From Salvia splendens (taxonomy: Eukaryota > Streptophyta > Magnoliopsida > Lamiales > Lamiaceae), in contig NC_056037.1 in NCBI RefSeq assembly GCF_004379255.2, positions 10,488,902-10,552,901 on the forward strand: 64,000 bases of DNA. The letters run 5' to 3'. Position numbers and translations under genes: made by a program. How positions within the stretch are numbered: the stretch's first letter is position 1; every line of letters starts with the position of its first letter. Shown in pieces: positions 22,600 to 35,500 of the stretch. The notes beneath the pieces are model-generated. The model did no database searches. It was not told where the DNA came from and was given only the letters and a program-made list of their open reading frames with translations.

Positions 22600-25500
22600 T
22601 GACAAACACGGATTTTGCATGTTTTTTAGGACTATATTTGACTTGTTTTAAATGTCAATTATGCAAATTATGTTCTAAAATTGCATATATTATATATTTG
22701 GTATTTTGGACCTGTTTGTTGATAAATGTAGAAAAAGACATAAAAAAGTGTAAAAAGGCCACGGTGCAGCAATCTCAATTCAATCCTATTTTACCGGCAG
22801 TGTTGGAGTCCAATAAGTGATTATTGCATACCATTCTCTTCCTCTTCGAAAGAGCTTCGCGTGGATACCTTGAACATCTCAATTAGAGTTCTGTAGAGAA
22901 AGTTATGACCATTCTACGAATATTGCGCAGTTCAGTCAAAGCTGATGAAAATTTAGGCGGAAATTCAAGAAATAAAATAAATTTTTGCCCAAATCTCTCT
23001 CATTTCTTGTAGGGTACGAAAAACATTAAAATAAACATTTCTCCCGCCTATAAATACCCAAACCTAATTTATTATCTTCAATCTCAGAGCCTCCAATCAT
23101 TCTCATCTCCATCTCTACACATTCTTCCATCCCTACATCTCAAAGCCTCCAATCATTCTCCATCTCAGAGCCTCCAATCCTTCTCCATCTCCATCTCTAC
23201 ACCTTCTTCCATCCCTCCATCTCAAAGATCTCCATCTCTACACCTTCTTCCATCCCTCCATCTCAAAGCCTCCAATCCTTCTCCATCTCGGAGCCTCCAA
23301 TCATTCCCCTCTCTACACATTTCTTCCATCCCATCTTCCACACTTAAATTCCTCCAACTTCCATTGGAGCGGAGCTCTGCAGATCCAGACAAGAGAAGAC
23401 TGAAGATTGAGGATTCAACCTTGGGTTTTATCAATTTCTTTCATGTCTCGTACTTTATTGTTTTACTACTTGTCTATGAGTAGTTAAGCATCATTTGTAG
23501 ATTTTTGGGTGAAGATTATTGTGAACATGTTTTGATTTATTTAATTGAACATTTTCCTAGCTCTTGTGATTGTTTTGTTTGTTCTTGTGCTTTTATTGTT
23601 CTTTTTTCTGGCCAACTTTAGAAATTTGTCCGTTTAACTAGATTAATCGAGATATAGCTAGTTTAACGTGGTAAAAGGAATGAGTGCAACACATAGGCTT
23701 ATCTGCACTCGAGAGAGGGGACCCTTTGTGAGGGCTTGAGTCTTAGGAACTTAAGGAGTTAAAATCTAATCTATTTAAATGAGACTTTGATAATTAGAGT
23801 CTAAACTACTGAATAGGTGCACTCGAGAGATGGCTTATCCTAGAATCGCGACTTTCCTAATAATCCTAGAGACACATAAAGGTAAAGGTTCTGTGAGATT
23901 AATCATCACTAGGTCGTAGTAGCTGGATCCTAAAACTCTACATTCTTTAGTCTGCTTTGTATTACTTTGTTTTATGCTTTTTATTATTTGTTTATTTATT
24001 TATGTCTTGTTTATAGAATCCAAAATAAAAAACATTGTGTCTCTAAATAGTATATGACACTTAGTATAGGATAGTCAGTTGCAATCTTATTCTCTGTTTT
24101 CGATATCCCGATACTGACCTTTGACTATACTAGATGTACCTTGTATACTTGAAAGTATTTTTAGTGCTAATAAATAGTGCATCAAGTTTTTAGCGTCGTT
24201 GCCGGGGAATATTATTGCTTTAAGCTGATATCGTAGAACTGTTGATAATACTAATTTAGAGTGTAATATTTTGTATAGTTTTATTTTAATTTTTTTATCT
24301 GTTTTACAAGGAACACGGAGCACAACAATGGATCACTCTACGTTCCGTTACAAGATAGAATTATTTGCTTCAACACTTGATATCATCTGTAGAGCGTGGG
24401 TGAGGTATAAAGTTCTGATTACTCCCTTTTTTTTATTAGTTTTCTCCTCTGTAGAGCTGATGTTTCTCCCTAGTGCTGAAGTTTAAAAGAAAATTAAAAA
24501 AATCATTTCTTTTAACTTTTTTTCTCTCGTTTATTTTGTTTTCCTTTTTATTCTTTTACTTCTTATTTTCGTTTTTTTAAATACCTAAAAAAAGATAAAC
24601 TAGAACCTCTTTCCCACTATTTTTATTTTGTTTTCTCCACATAATTCACACACTCACACTTCACATTCACATCACTTAATCAAATTCTTTGGATGCTACC
24701 AATTTTCTTGTGTTAATTGTTAACCAACACAAGGTACGTTCTCTTTTAATTTCTGAGCTTTGAATTTGAATTTTTTTCATGAATGGCCTTGTTGATATAT
24801 ATTGGGAGTTTGGATTGGAGTTTGATGAGAGATGATTTAATTAGGATGTATGCATGGTGAATTTGTGAGTATTGGATGTTTGGAATTATTTATTGTTGGG
24901 TGTGCTTGAGAATGTTTGATCTTGGTGGATGAAAATTGAATATCACTTTGGCTTGATTATTAGTACACATATTTCATGTTCATAGCATTGTGAGACTATT
25001 TTATCTCGCATGAATTATGTATATTTAGAGCTTAAGTGTTTTGCTTGATCTTGGTCTATTGTTGAAAATTCTTGCAATTGATTGGGGATAGAGATATGGG
25101 GGATGAAAAATTATCATGTTAAGGTTGGTAATTTGATTTGTATATTTTGTGCCTTGACTTGATTCAGGTTTGGAGGATTGCCACATATTATGCATTGTAC
25201 TCTACTATAATTTTTCTTCATTCTATACTCACATTGCGAAATTGTAGGTACAAAAGGCATCCCAAAGAAAGTCCCGAGAATGGGGGATAATTTATGAGTT
25301 TCAAAGAACGTCAAGCTAAAGACGTTAACCAAGCGTTTGTTGGGAGGCAACCCAACATTGGTATCATTTTTTTTCACTTTTCATTTTTATTTTTAGTTTA
25401 GTTTATTTTTTTTCGTTTACTCATGTCCCTACCGACTTTTCAAACTTATTCTTAACGTAGTTTTGAATAAGTTTGGGAGATGAAGTGGTGGACTGTGAGT

Positions 25501-26390
25501 TTAGTTTTTTTTGTTTGTTTTTCTTAATAAGCCCAAGGTGAATCTTGTCATGAGCATAACATAAAAAACTTAGAAATACTCATGTTTAGGGACATCAGAC
25601 CGAGTTGCCTATGATGAATAGTTCGTTTATGTATTGGTTGAGTTGACTTGATGCATTGATTTGAAGGTTTAGTGAAAAGGTGCAAAAATAATGAATTGCG
25701 TGTTTGTCTTGAATCATGCTTATACCTTGTGAGACTTGAGCCATAAATTTCTTTCTTGTGTGATTTATCTGCATTCATGCATTTGTTTCTAGAACTTGCT
25801 CCTAGTCTGCCTAAATCTACATAGTGTTTAAATGATAAAAGAGGACGTTAGGCCATCCTTCTTAGCTACTTTATATATCCAAATTAATGACCTTATTCAA
25901 AATATTTTTCCCTAGCTAGCCACTTTGACCCTTGAAAGCTTTTTACTTTGGAAGCTAAATAGAGGGGGAATATTCATACACTCTTGGGGAATTTTTATGT
26001 ATATTTTGTGAAAAGAGTTGGAGAGATAAGGTAGAAAGAAAGTAGTATGTTTAAATGTGAATGTTGCATAGACTTATGTGATTTAAATTAGATATATTGT
26101 TGTGCATAATAAAAGAAAAGGATGCACAAAAGAAAAAAAATGCTGAAAAGAAAAGAAAAAGGAAAAAAATCAAAGGAATTTGGGAAGTGAGAAGAAATTT
26201 AGATATAGTCTAGAATTTATTGAGATTTGAATTATTGGTGTGGTGCTAAGTTTGATGTAGTAGAAATTGATCACTTTTGCTATGTTTGGATGTAGTCACT
26301 TTTTAGCCATATTTCCTCATCTTACCAAAGAGCCTACATTATAACCTAAAATAAAGATCTTTTGGATTTTTGATTTTAATCCGTCCCTTT
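22600..26390 (+). mobile_element. Decayed Ty3/gypsy-type LTR element without coding genes
   Basis: The strongest landmark is a primer-binding-like site at 24191-24208. A second is the phrase 'tgttgggaggcaacccaa' at about 25339, common near the 3' end of Athila/Calypso-like gypsy internal regions. The left part (about 22600-24185) has LTR-like text, including the 'gagagaggggaccctttgtgagg' zone. I do not see a matching second LTR or any gag-pol frame, so the right part is probably deleted. Borders are approximate. Confidence 0.5.
24191..24208 (+). promoter_or_regulatory. Degenerate tRNA-Asp-type primer binding site
   Basis: TAGCGTCGTTGCCGGGGA differs from the site TGGCGCCGTTGCCGGGGA used by Athila/Calypso-type gypsy elements by two transitions, both of the kind left by cytosine deamination. 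Confidence 0.6.
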
Positions 26391-26413
26391 GCAAATTCAT
26401 ATCAACATCCTCA

Positions 26414-27055
26414 TCAATGTCCTGCCATTTCCTCAAGAACTCTTCCATCTGCTACATTTAGATCAAAATCCAGTGCAATACGGTGATGCTTACTGGTGGA
26501 GGAATCAGAACAAGACAAATTAGTTAGAGCTAACGGCATTTCAAGACTTGTTTTGGGTTCAGCGGGCCGAAATGCACTTGTAGCAGCAGATCTCTTCCAG
26601 CCAAGTTCCACTTTACTTCTCAACAAGTTCTCTGGGGGAACAAATGGCAGCTGCTATGGTAACAGATGCAGAGTTTCCATCAATTGTAGAGCTCGTTGGG
26701 ATGAGCAGTGGACAAAGTAGGTGATGATTTATTGAGAGAATCCCCACATTTCACATCCTCGCTACTAAATTCGTTCAACTCAAACTTTATTTTTGCACCT
26801 GGAACTGCTGTTCCTTCAGCAAATACAAGAAGCAGCCCCATCACAAGTGGAAGCAAATTTGTCTGCCTCATCTTGTTGTTTGCTTGCACATGCAAAACGA
26901 GTTAACTCAACTTCTTTCTGGCCTTCAAGGTCCACAGAAATAGGACACCTTTGAGGAGGGGAAATTTTCTCCAGAGTTTCCTGGTTTCCTACATTGGTCT
27001 CTTCAACATTACTGTTCAAATCATGTGATATTGAACAGATAACAGAAGCAGAGAT
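26414..27055 (-). pseudogene. Captured fragment of a SUO-like BAH/TFIIS-domain gene
   Basis: SUO-like proteins are nuclear plant proteins with BAH and TFIIS N-terminal domains and long C-terminal tails. Read on the minus strand, the fragment has three pieces in different frames. The first (about 27055-26816) contains ETLEKISPPQRCPISVDLEG. The second (about 26815-26690) contains GAKIKFELNEFSSED. The third (about 26640-26414) contains LLRSKVELGWKRSAATSAFR and then DFDLNVADGRVLEEMAGH. The last piece matches my memory of the conserved SUO C-terminus (RPAEPRK...DIDLNVPDERVLED). The BAH and TFIIS domains are not here. Frameshifts make it non-functional. It sits just inside the right TIR, as expected for a Pack-MULE capture. 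Confidence 0.65.
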
Positions 27056-27331
27056 ATATAGATGAGAGAAAGAGAAGGTAAGAGGCAAGAGAGATAAAAC
27101 AATCAATGCACATATTAATGAGCTGACACACTCAAAAAGCATAAATAGTTAAATGACCAAAATGCTCAAATCCTCAAAATGGTATTTTCGCCTCAAAAAA
27201 GGGCAAAATGACCATTTTTTTAAATAAACCCTTAGTCCAGGGTTGTTTGTGGATATTTTTAAAGTCTAAGGACTATGGACGAGATAAACTCATAGTCCAG
27301 GGACTGTTTTTAAAGTTCACTCTTTATAAAT

Positions 27332-28733
27332 GGTAGTATCAGATAGAGTCTAAGTCGATCATGAAGATCTTTATCTCTTGTTTATCCACGTGTTCTGGTC
27401 CACGCGTGAGGGGACGTGTTAAAATCTCTTAATTCTTGTCCTACATTGACTTGGTGATGATCTTGTCTCATCTATATAATCGTGTTTGGTAGACTATCCA
27501 TATTACGGCTAGTTAGGATAATGACCATGATATTTACTGTACCTGGGCTGGTCTGAGCTTCAGATTGTCCTTGGCTTGGGCCGGGCCTGAGTTTGCAAAA
27601 TGGCCCAATTGGGACACATCTCAACCAATGAGCCCGACCCCAACCTAAAACTGTTTCGTTTCACTTGGCCTGACACAGTTGACAACTCTATATGTACATG
27701 GCTTGTGCTATTTATATTGCTATTTGTTATGTTTGGTGCAAAATATTTAATATAATGCTAAATTTTATATAGACTAAAATCAATAATATATATGCACAAT
27801 TGAGAATTGGAATGATGTTCCACTATCTTGGTTCAACTTCCAAAATTGTTGGTTTACCTATTAAAATTGTGGATTAATAATCTAGGTGAATCATAGACTT
27901 CAAGCCGTGTTCCTCCACCCCCTGAGTCTTTTAAGGGGTATGGTGACACGACATAATAACAAAACGATAACGGTCCAATTCTGATTTAGACGATTAAAAC
28001 TTGATAGTACTTTATTAAAATTCGATATTAGACGATTAAACCTAATTCAAATGAATTTAGAAAACATAACTAAAGTGTAATTTTTTAAAATATCAAAATA
28101 GTAATATTATTTTTACTGGGTTACTCGAATCCAGTCGGAACTTATCAAGTTTCTAACGAGTTAGCCTAATAAAGATACTATCCCAAAAAAAACTCTTACT
28201 CTACTCCGTTAAATTTGTACACTTATGTCGAGTTTCGTTTCTTGTAAAATATTACCGATTCTACTTTTGTCAATATTTGGAAATTCAAAGGGCAAATGTA
28301 AATGATCTATCATAAAAGAAGAAAGAAGAAAAATGGAGTGATTGCAACGCGCGCATAGAGCTTGGGAATTGGGATTTCTCCAACGAATCTCAAGCGAATA
28401 CAAAATTACATGGACAATATTGCATAATTGTGTTGGTAAGTCTTTCGGCCGATTAATTTATTGCAAGTTGTTATTATTATTGCAACTTGAAGCTAATCAC
28501 AACCACCTGCCATCTAATCCACACCCACTCATAATTTTACATTGTAATTAGTGGAGAATTCATTATCCAACATAATAGTATCAATATTTGGAACAAGATA
28601 TCACCTACATAATTCGGGCAATTGAAAATTATCGTGGCAAACGAAATAACACAATCATTATTTAAGTGGACAAATGAGAGTATATATGTCATTTACAAAA
28701 GTGTTACTTCCTCGTCCTAATGCAGTTGAGTTG
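27332..28733. other. Intergenic DNA, possible old hAT end
   Basis: No gene is recognised. At about 27540-27700 there is a GC-richer patch (cttgggccgggcctgag ... gttgacaactctatatgt) whose right edge resembles the right end of the hAT-like segment at 50600-50614. Its left end is not clear. Confidence 0.4.
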
Positions 28734-28735
28734 TA

Positions 28736-29197
28736 CACTCTCCGTCCGCCATTAAATGTCTCATTTTTTCTTTACCGTTCGTCCGCCAATAAATGTTTCA
28801 TTTCACTTTTACTATATTTGGTAAGTGGACCATACATTCTACTAACTCGTTCCACTCACATTGTATTATAAATCTAATATATAAAAGTAGGCCCACATTC
28901 TACCAACTTTTATACCCACTTTACTACATAAAGTCAAACAATTTCTTAAAACGCGTGCCGGTCAAATATGTGACATTTAATCACGGGCGGAAGGAGTATG
29001 TCTTTTTAGGTTATATCAAGATAGTTGTGTCAGTCTTTTTGGCAAAAACTTTATTCACTCTCATACTTTACTTTCTCTTTATCTCTATTACTTTATTCTC
29101 TATTTTACTTTATTCTCTACACATTAACCTTTAACACATCAATTTTTAAAATTTCGCGCCTAAAAGAAATATCTCAATTACTTTGAGACGGAGTGAG
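28736..29197. mobile_element. Stowaway-like MITE
   Basis: TA dinucleotides at 28734-28735 and 29198-29199 flank ends that read CACTCTCCGTCCGCC on the left and, inverted, CTCACTCCGTCTC on the right. The interior has the usual 'aagtggacc', 'ctcacattgtattata' and 'ttttatctc' text and no coding capacity. Confidence 0.7.
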
Positions 29198-29199
29198 TA

Positions 29200-30811
29200 A
29201 TTTACATGATTTTATTCCACCGTTACTTGATTTTATCTCATTATTAAAAAGCGTTTTCTCGATTTTGTCTTATAAAAAACATTAAACCAAGACAAGTGTC
29301 ATGTAAGATAACAAAAACAAATGAAAGTTCCAAAAACCAAATGAAAACAAGGTATACTTTGGTTTACACTCTCACTAACACGCTTGATTCAAGTTTTCGG
29401 AGGTTTGAAAGTCAAAAGAGTTGCAACCTTTAAGGTGTTAGTGTCGGGGATATTTTGAAGATCCTCATTCCCGAAGATCTCAAAGGATGATTTCCGAAAA
29501 TACTTGAGTTAATTCTTACGAAGTTAAAATATAGAACGCAAGTTAACAAACAATTGATCGTATATTATTATAAACATTTTTCTGAATATTACGATACCTC
29601 TTACAACTGATCTTATTTTTGTAGACGATTGTCTGCTACCTTTGTCACTCTACCAATTGGGCCAATCTACTTTTACTCAAGAGTTTGGTTATTCTATATA
29701 CAATATTAATCTATCAAACTCCAAATCTAGGAAAGAAAAATATTATAGCCAGAGAATATCCAAATTATTTTAATATATTATTATGAGAATTTTTATCCAT
29801 GCTTATATATAGCGGGAATTAAAAAATTCTCCTCCTATATGGGCAGAGAATAGTACCTCATTAACTAATTATATATGTATATATATGGATGTATTAATAT
29901 GACAATCCTCTTTCTTATAACATCATATCACTATTTTAGGCAGTTAGATCTGAATATCGTGTGATTCTCAAGTTGCCATATGTGGCAGCCCATTTTAATT
30001 AAATAAATTGAAACATAAAAAAACGCTGAAGAGCAAAATTGGTATTCTCTATTTTTAGTCTGTTAACAGATTGTAATGTTACGCACTTGTATCATTCGTA
30101 ATAGTTTTTTACCTTACCGGATTGCATTGTTACTCTATAAATATTGCAGTATTACCAAGTACTAGTATTTGCAGTTTACTTTTTACCAAACCCGTTTTTT
30201 ATTTTTATTTTATGATTGACTAAAATACTCAAGCCTGCAATATCCAATACACAAGACTGCAATCCGAACACTATTTCATCAATTTAATCCTAGACGTCCA
30301 TCTTATAGATCTAAGGACTAGGATAGTAGCATTAGCGCTATGGTGTCACTCTAAACATGGTGTCACCATGATGCTCCCTTATATATATATACATATTCAC
30401 ACATCTAATTTATTTATGAACCGATTGTTCTTTCATATTTTAAAAAGTATTTAAATAGCTCCTTAATTACGGACTCAATAAGATTTGACAATAATTAAAT
30501 AAATAATGTCAAATAAATTCAGATCTGTAAAATTTGAATTGGTGAAAATCATTTTACAAATGTATTTACAAATATAAACAATTAAGTACAGATAAATAAT
30601 AGTATATAGAAATTGTCAACCAAATTAATTGGTTTCAGTTAAAAAATAAAATACAAAAAATAATATACGTAAATAAATAAAATTTTAAATATCATAAAGT
30701 ATTTTAAGCATTCACTTTGCTACACATAAAATACGATGAAATATGGATCACCCAAATTTAGTATTCTAAGATAAGTAAAACATATAAAAGTTGTTTTTAA
30801 CTAAAAAATAA
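29200..30811. other. AT-rich intergenic DNA
   Basis: I see nothing coding and no well-bounded element. There is a short 'tatatata' tract at about 30383. Confidence 0.5.
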
Positions 30812-30813
30812 TA

Positions 30814-31104
30814 CTACCTCCGTATTTTAAAAATAACAACTCTTTCCATTTTAGTATGTATCTTAAAAATATAAACTTTCAAATTTTTTATTTAGGAAAT
30901 CTTTAAACCCTTTAAATCAATTTATTTACCACTTATACAAAGTGAACCCCACAATCCACTAACATTAATTCCATTACTTTTTCTCTTCTGTACCAATTTT
31001 TCTCTTTCTCTCTTACTTTACCAATTTTTCTTCTCTTATTTTTCCAATTGTGCATTAAAACTCATGTCGTTTCAAAAGTTTCTATTTGTAAAATGCGGAG
31101 GTAG
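30814..31104. mobile_element. Stowaway-like MITE
   Basis: The ends CTACCTCCGTATTTTAAAAA and the inverse of ATTTGTAAAATGCGGAGGTAG match well. TA flanks the element at 30812-30813 and 31105-31106. Length 291 bp, AT-rich, non-coding. Confidence 0.85.
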
Positions 31105-31106
31105 TA

Positions 31107-31409
31107 TAAGTAAGTTTAGTCTCATTAGAATTTGAATTGTGGATGTAGCAACTTTACCAGTAGGCTAGCAAGTCATATAACATACACTCATGATACAGGC
31201 GTATAATTACAGTTGAGAATTGGATGTATATGTAACATTCAGAATCACAACTCAAGCAGCAGACAATCCACTTGGTTGATAGTTCTTTCACGGATTGCAA
31301 AATAGAGTCAAACCGCATAGGATGTATAGTATATCTTCTATTTAAACTCTTGTTATGCTATCCTATCATTTTGATAATAAGAATATAGATTATGAAATCT
31401 CTTCATCCA
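31107..31409. other. Intergenic spacer, nothing recognised
   Basis: AT-rich DNA between a MITE and a Harbinger-like element. No coding region is seen. Confidence 0.5.
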
Positions 31410-31832
31410 TAAGAGCATGCGCAGCGGTGGCGTCCGTCGCCACCGCCGTCCGCGCCGCTGGCACGGCGCTGCTCGATGTATCGAGCACGTCCGTGCCAGC
31501 AGACGCACACGTGGCGCGCTCCCATTCGTCAACGGCATAGCCGTTGTGTTTAAACATTTTTTATTTTATTTTTTAAAAAATCGGTATTTAATTATAAATA
31601 ATGCTAAAAAATAAAAAAAAATATTTTCCAAATCCCAAAAATATGGCCGTTTTTTCCCGTTTTTTCTGAATTTTTTTGATTTTTTTATTTTTTTTCCCAA
31701 AATCATCTATAAATACACACATTCATCACTCATTTATCACATCAATTCATCTCTCATTCATCTCTCATTCATCTCTCATTCATAATTCTTATACAAACTA
31801 TCAACACATTCAACATTCACTCAAAACATCAA

Positions 31833-33098
31833 ATGGATTTCACTCATCTCATGGCGGAAGCGGAGCGCGAAGAACAAGAATACTACGAACAACATCGTGC
31901 CGCTTACGAAGCATATGTCGCGGCGAATACCCCCGCTCATCCTCCTCAACGCACTAGATCAAATCGCCGCTACATCCATCGTGACCGGGAGGGAGCCCAC
32001 GAAAGGCTCGTTGCCGACTACTTTGCCGACCATCCGCGGTTTCCGGCAGATTACTTCAGGCGCCGTTTTCGCATGTCAAAGCGCTTGTTCATGCGAATTG
32101 TCAACACATTGTCCGCACGTGTTGAATACTTTCAAACAGGTGTAGATGCAGCCGGCCGGCAAAGTATCACGGCGTTGCAGAAGTGTACGTGTGCCATCCG
32201 ACAACTCGCTACTGGGCAAACGGCCGACATCTTCGACGAGTATTTGCATATCGGTGAGTCCACTGGAATCCTTTGTTTAAAGAATTTTTGCGAGGGCGTT
32301 CGTTCTGCTTTTGGGGATGAATTCCTTCTGGCACCCACCACCGATGATTGCCAACGGTTGCTTCGTCTTCACGAATCAGTCCATGGCTTTCCCGGAATGC
32401 TTGGCAGCATTGACTGCATGCATTGGAGGTGGAAGAATTGTCCGACTGCTTGGAGGGGGCAACACTTAAGTGGTCACAAAGGCGGCGGCCCAACACTTAT
32501 CCTTGAGGCGGTCGCCGACTATCGCCTATGGATTTGACATGCATATTTCGGCGTTGCCGGATCCAACAACGACTTGAACGTGCTCTATTCTTCACCACTC
32601 TTCAATGATGTGATGAATGGTGTAGCACCGGCGATCGACTTCACCATCAACGGAAATACATACCGCATGGGTTACTATCTCGCCGATGGTATCTACCCAA
32701 GGTGGTCGACGTTCGTGAAGACGCTCCACAACCCGCACGACCCGAGACGGGTTCTTTTTGCGCAGCGTCAAGAGTCAGGGCGGAAGGACGTCGAAAGAGC
32801 CTTCGGGGTCCTTCAAGCTCGATTCAACATTGTGAAGGCCCCGGCTCGGCTGTGGTACGTGAATAATATCGCCCACATCATGTTCACGTGTATTATATTA
32901 CACAACATGATTATAGCCGACGAAGGGCCGAGGGCGGCTAGCTTCTACGACGAGGACGAAGCCGGAAGCTCAACAGCGAGGTCTCCCCCACGCCGAGGCG
33001 AGCATACGACGGTTGGCCAGAGGATCGAGACAAGACACACAATGCGCGATACTCGAATCCACAATCAACTACAAGAAGACCTAATCAACCACATGTGA
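31833..33098 (+). pseudogene. PIF/Harbinger DDE transposase with one premature stop
   Basis: The open frame runs from the ATG at 31833 to 33098 (421 codons) and is interrupted only by TGA at 32535-32537. The surrounding residues are DYRLWI and HAYFGVAGSNND. Relatives, including the copy at 63090 onward, have Trp here, so this is one TGG to TGA change. The catalytic signatures are visible: first Asp in SIDCMHW, second Asp in YYLADGIYP, Glu in ERAFGVLQARF. An N-terminal helix-turn-helix-like part (HPRFPADYFRRRFRMSKRLF) precedes them. At 421 residues it is near full length for the family. It makes no full-length protein as read, though reversion or readthrough of one codon would restore the frame in principle. 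Confidence 0.9.
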
Positions 33099-33125
33099 GT
33101 GAAATTCGGCAACGAGTAGTGGTTT

Positions 33126-33215
33126 TTTAATTTTTAGGATTTTAATTATGTAATTTTTAATTTTTAGGATTTTAATTATGTAATTTTTCATTTTTAGGAT
33201 TTTAATTATGTAATG
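33126..33215. repeat. Three 30-bp tandem copies after the transposase
   Basis: The unit contains 'tttttaggattttaattatg' and is repeated at 30-bp spacing in the 3' untranslated zone of the Harbinger-like transposase. Copies differ by one base. Confidence 0.8.
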
Positions 33216-33434
33216 TTTAATTTTATTTGTCATTTGTAATATTTATTGTGGTTTTTAAATGAATTTTAATATTATGGAAATGTTATTGTTTAATTGAATT
33301 TTAAATTAATTGTGCTCGTCCTTGCGGAAGAGCACAGTTGTGGGTGTTGTGCTCTTGCCAGAGAGCAGGCATGAATAGTACCGCCCGGGCCCACAACCGT
33401 GCCGCTGGCAAGAACACGGTTGTGGATGCTCTAT

Positions 33435-35491
33435 TTACTTCCTTTTCTTCGTTCATTTAAGGTAATTTCTCTCTTTCATTACTTACGTGTAAATACAATT
33501 TTATTGTGACTGTGTTACTCCAAACAGGTCAAGATCCAGGTCATAATAGTATATTTATAATTTAATTGATATTCATCGTTACAAATATGAGAGTCTAGAT
33601 TGGAATCTTCGTCATTCGGTTGAATTTGAATTTTCCTCATCAAATATTAGTCAGTTTCATCTACAATCCTTTACTTTCAAGAACATTACAATATTCAAAC
33701 ACGCAACTTGATTAATTAACAATCTTGAATTTTATTATGCACCATGTCAACTTTTTTTTATTAATCATACCTTAATGTTATTTAAGAGTCTAACCATATA
33801 ATACCTTGTGAGGTCTGATATAGTAACATATAATTTATAAATCTTTTATTTGATAAATAAAATTACCAATCATGCATTATTTTGCTCCTAAATATTTCTT
33901 AGGGAGAATGAGATGTTCCATGCATTATATAAGAATATTTTAAATTTAAATATAGTAGTATTAGTCAAATGGCAAGTCTCAAATGATAATGGAATAATAG
34001 AATATTCTTTTCAAATGGAAAGCCACTTTCATTGTGCTAAATGTTTTCCAACTAGAAGTTGGTACCAAATTGATTTTGAATTTTAGATTTTATACCGTCA
34101 GTGCGCAGTTTATGTTGAATTATATAATCTAGATTTCTAAAATTTGAATCGATTATGTTTGATCATGACAACCTATAGGTCGGATATGAATACATCGTTC
34201 AAAAACTATAGGACAATTTGCGATTAAGCTCTGAATTTTGATCAAATTTGTAAAATTAGTCTAAAGAATCATAAATTTAAATACTTTCTCAATTTTGTGA
34301 TGATGAAATATTTTGATTTTTAATTTGTATATATGGTTAATTGTCACTCATGTGTTTTAAATTGATGTGGTTAATTTATTTGCTAAGTGTGTTAAGAAAA
34401 ATGATAATACTCACAGTCTGTTCCTGTTCCTTCCGGATGCCACATTAGATATAAATTCCTCCTAATTAGACCAGTGGAAAAATATTTTAATGGCCAATTT
34501 TTAAAATTGCAGAATTAACTAGAAATTGATCAAAATTCATGATTTATATGCAATTTATCCAAAACTAAGCGTCGCAAAAACAGTTCTAATTGGATAACTG
34601 TGAAAAATTAAAATTTCATAGTTTTTCAATTAATTTTAAAAATTGTGGATGAATCATAATTTATTTTTTGCTAAAAATTTTTTTTGGGATAATTATACTT
34701 TTGGCCCGAATTTTGGCGTGTTTGTGGCTTTATATCCAACAGGTCAAAGTCCATTTCTCAAAAGAAGAAGTGTTATTATGATAGTATCACTAGAATTATA
34801 ATGGTCACGTAGTATTTTCGTATAATCGTATCTAATTGAGCGAGAAGGACTTTTCGAGTTTCCATTGTCGAAATTCTCTGTGAAAATACAAAATGAACAT
34901 TGAAGCAGAGTTGAAGCTTTTTTTATGTTTTATTTTCAAATATCCGAGCTACAAAGTAACGACGAGAAAAAATTAAGCATTAAAGTATAAATAATCCTTT
35001 AATTTCATTGTTGAGAGACACCCCCATAATTTATTCAGATGACCTGTCCTATTGTTAGTCCTCCTTACTCAATGGCTGGTTATAATTAATTTAAATTATG
35101 CAGTTTTATATATCTACAATAATGTAAACGTTCATGATAATGTATTTTATATAGTTATTTATAATATTCCTTAATTTATTTGTTAAATTACTTTTGTTTC
35201 ATTATCCTCTATACTACTAGATAAATTAAATGATGATTAGATGGTTGACTTTTTTTTTTTTGTAAAAAAAAAGAGATAGGATTAAGTAAGATAAAAGCGC
35301 AGATTCTCCTTGATCTAGTTATGTCTGGTGCATGTAGTTCTTTTCTTATTACTTGTACTTTATTAAACAACTTGTTCAAAACAAATTAGTGGAAAAAGCA
35401 AGATTGATCATGCTCTCCTAATAAAGATTTAGGACATTGATAGATTAGTATTAATTTAGAAGTTAGCTAGGACAACAAGGCACATTATTAA
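33435..35491. other. AT-rich intergenic DNA
   Basis: About 2 kb with no coding region or well-bounded repeat that I can support. Confidence 0.5.
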
Positions 35492-35500
35492 TATTCTTGA

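Larger units (their letters stand above)
22295..27322. mobile_element. Long-TIR (Pack-MULE-like) element with captured gene fragment
   Basis: The terminal inverted repeats are about 300 bp long. The left begins GAGTGAACTTCAAAAACAGT and the right, inverted, GAGTGAACTTTAAAAACAGT. The flanks TTTATAAAA (22286-22294) and TTTATAAAT (27323-27331) are a 9-bp TSD with one difference. It carries part of a SUO-like gene near the right end and a gypsy-type LTR relic in the middle. It has no transposase, so it would depend on another Mutator-like element. Confidence 0.8.
31413..33431 (+). mobile_element. PIF/Harbinger-like element carrying only a DDE transposase
   Basis: The left end is GAGCATGCGCAGCGG, preceded by TAA (31410-31412). 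The right end is GGATGCTC, followed by TAT (33432-33434), so the TSD is imperfect at one base. GC-rich inverted subterminal repeats (GCCACCGCCGTCCGCG zone) lie at the left. The single gene is the transposase; no Myb-like gene is present. Confidence 0.8.
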
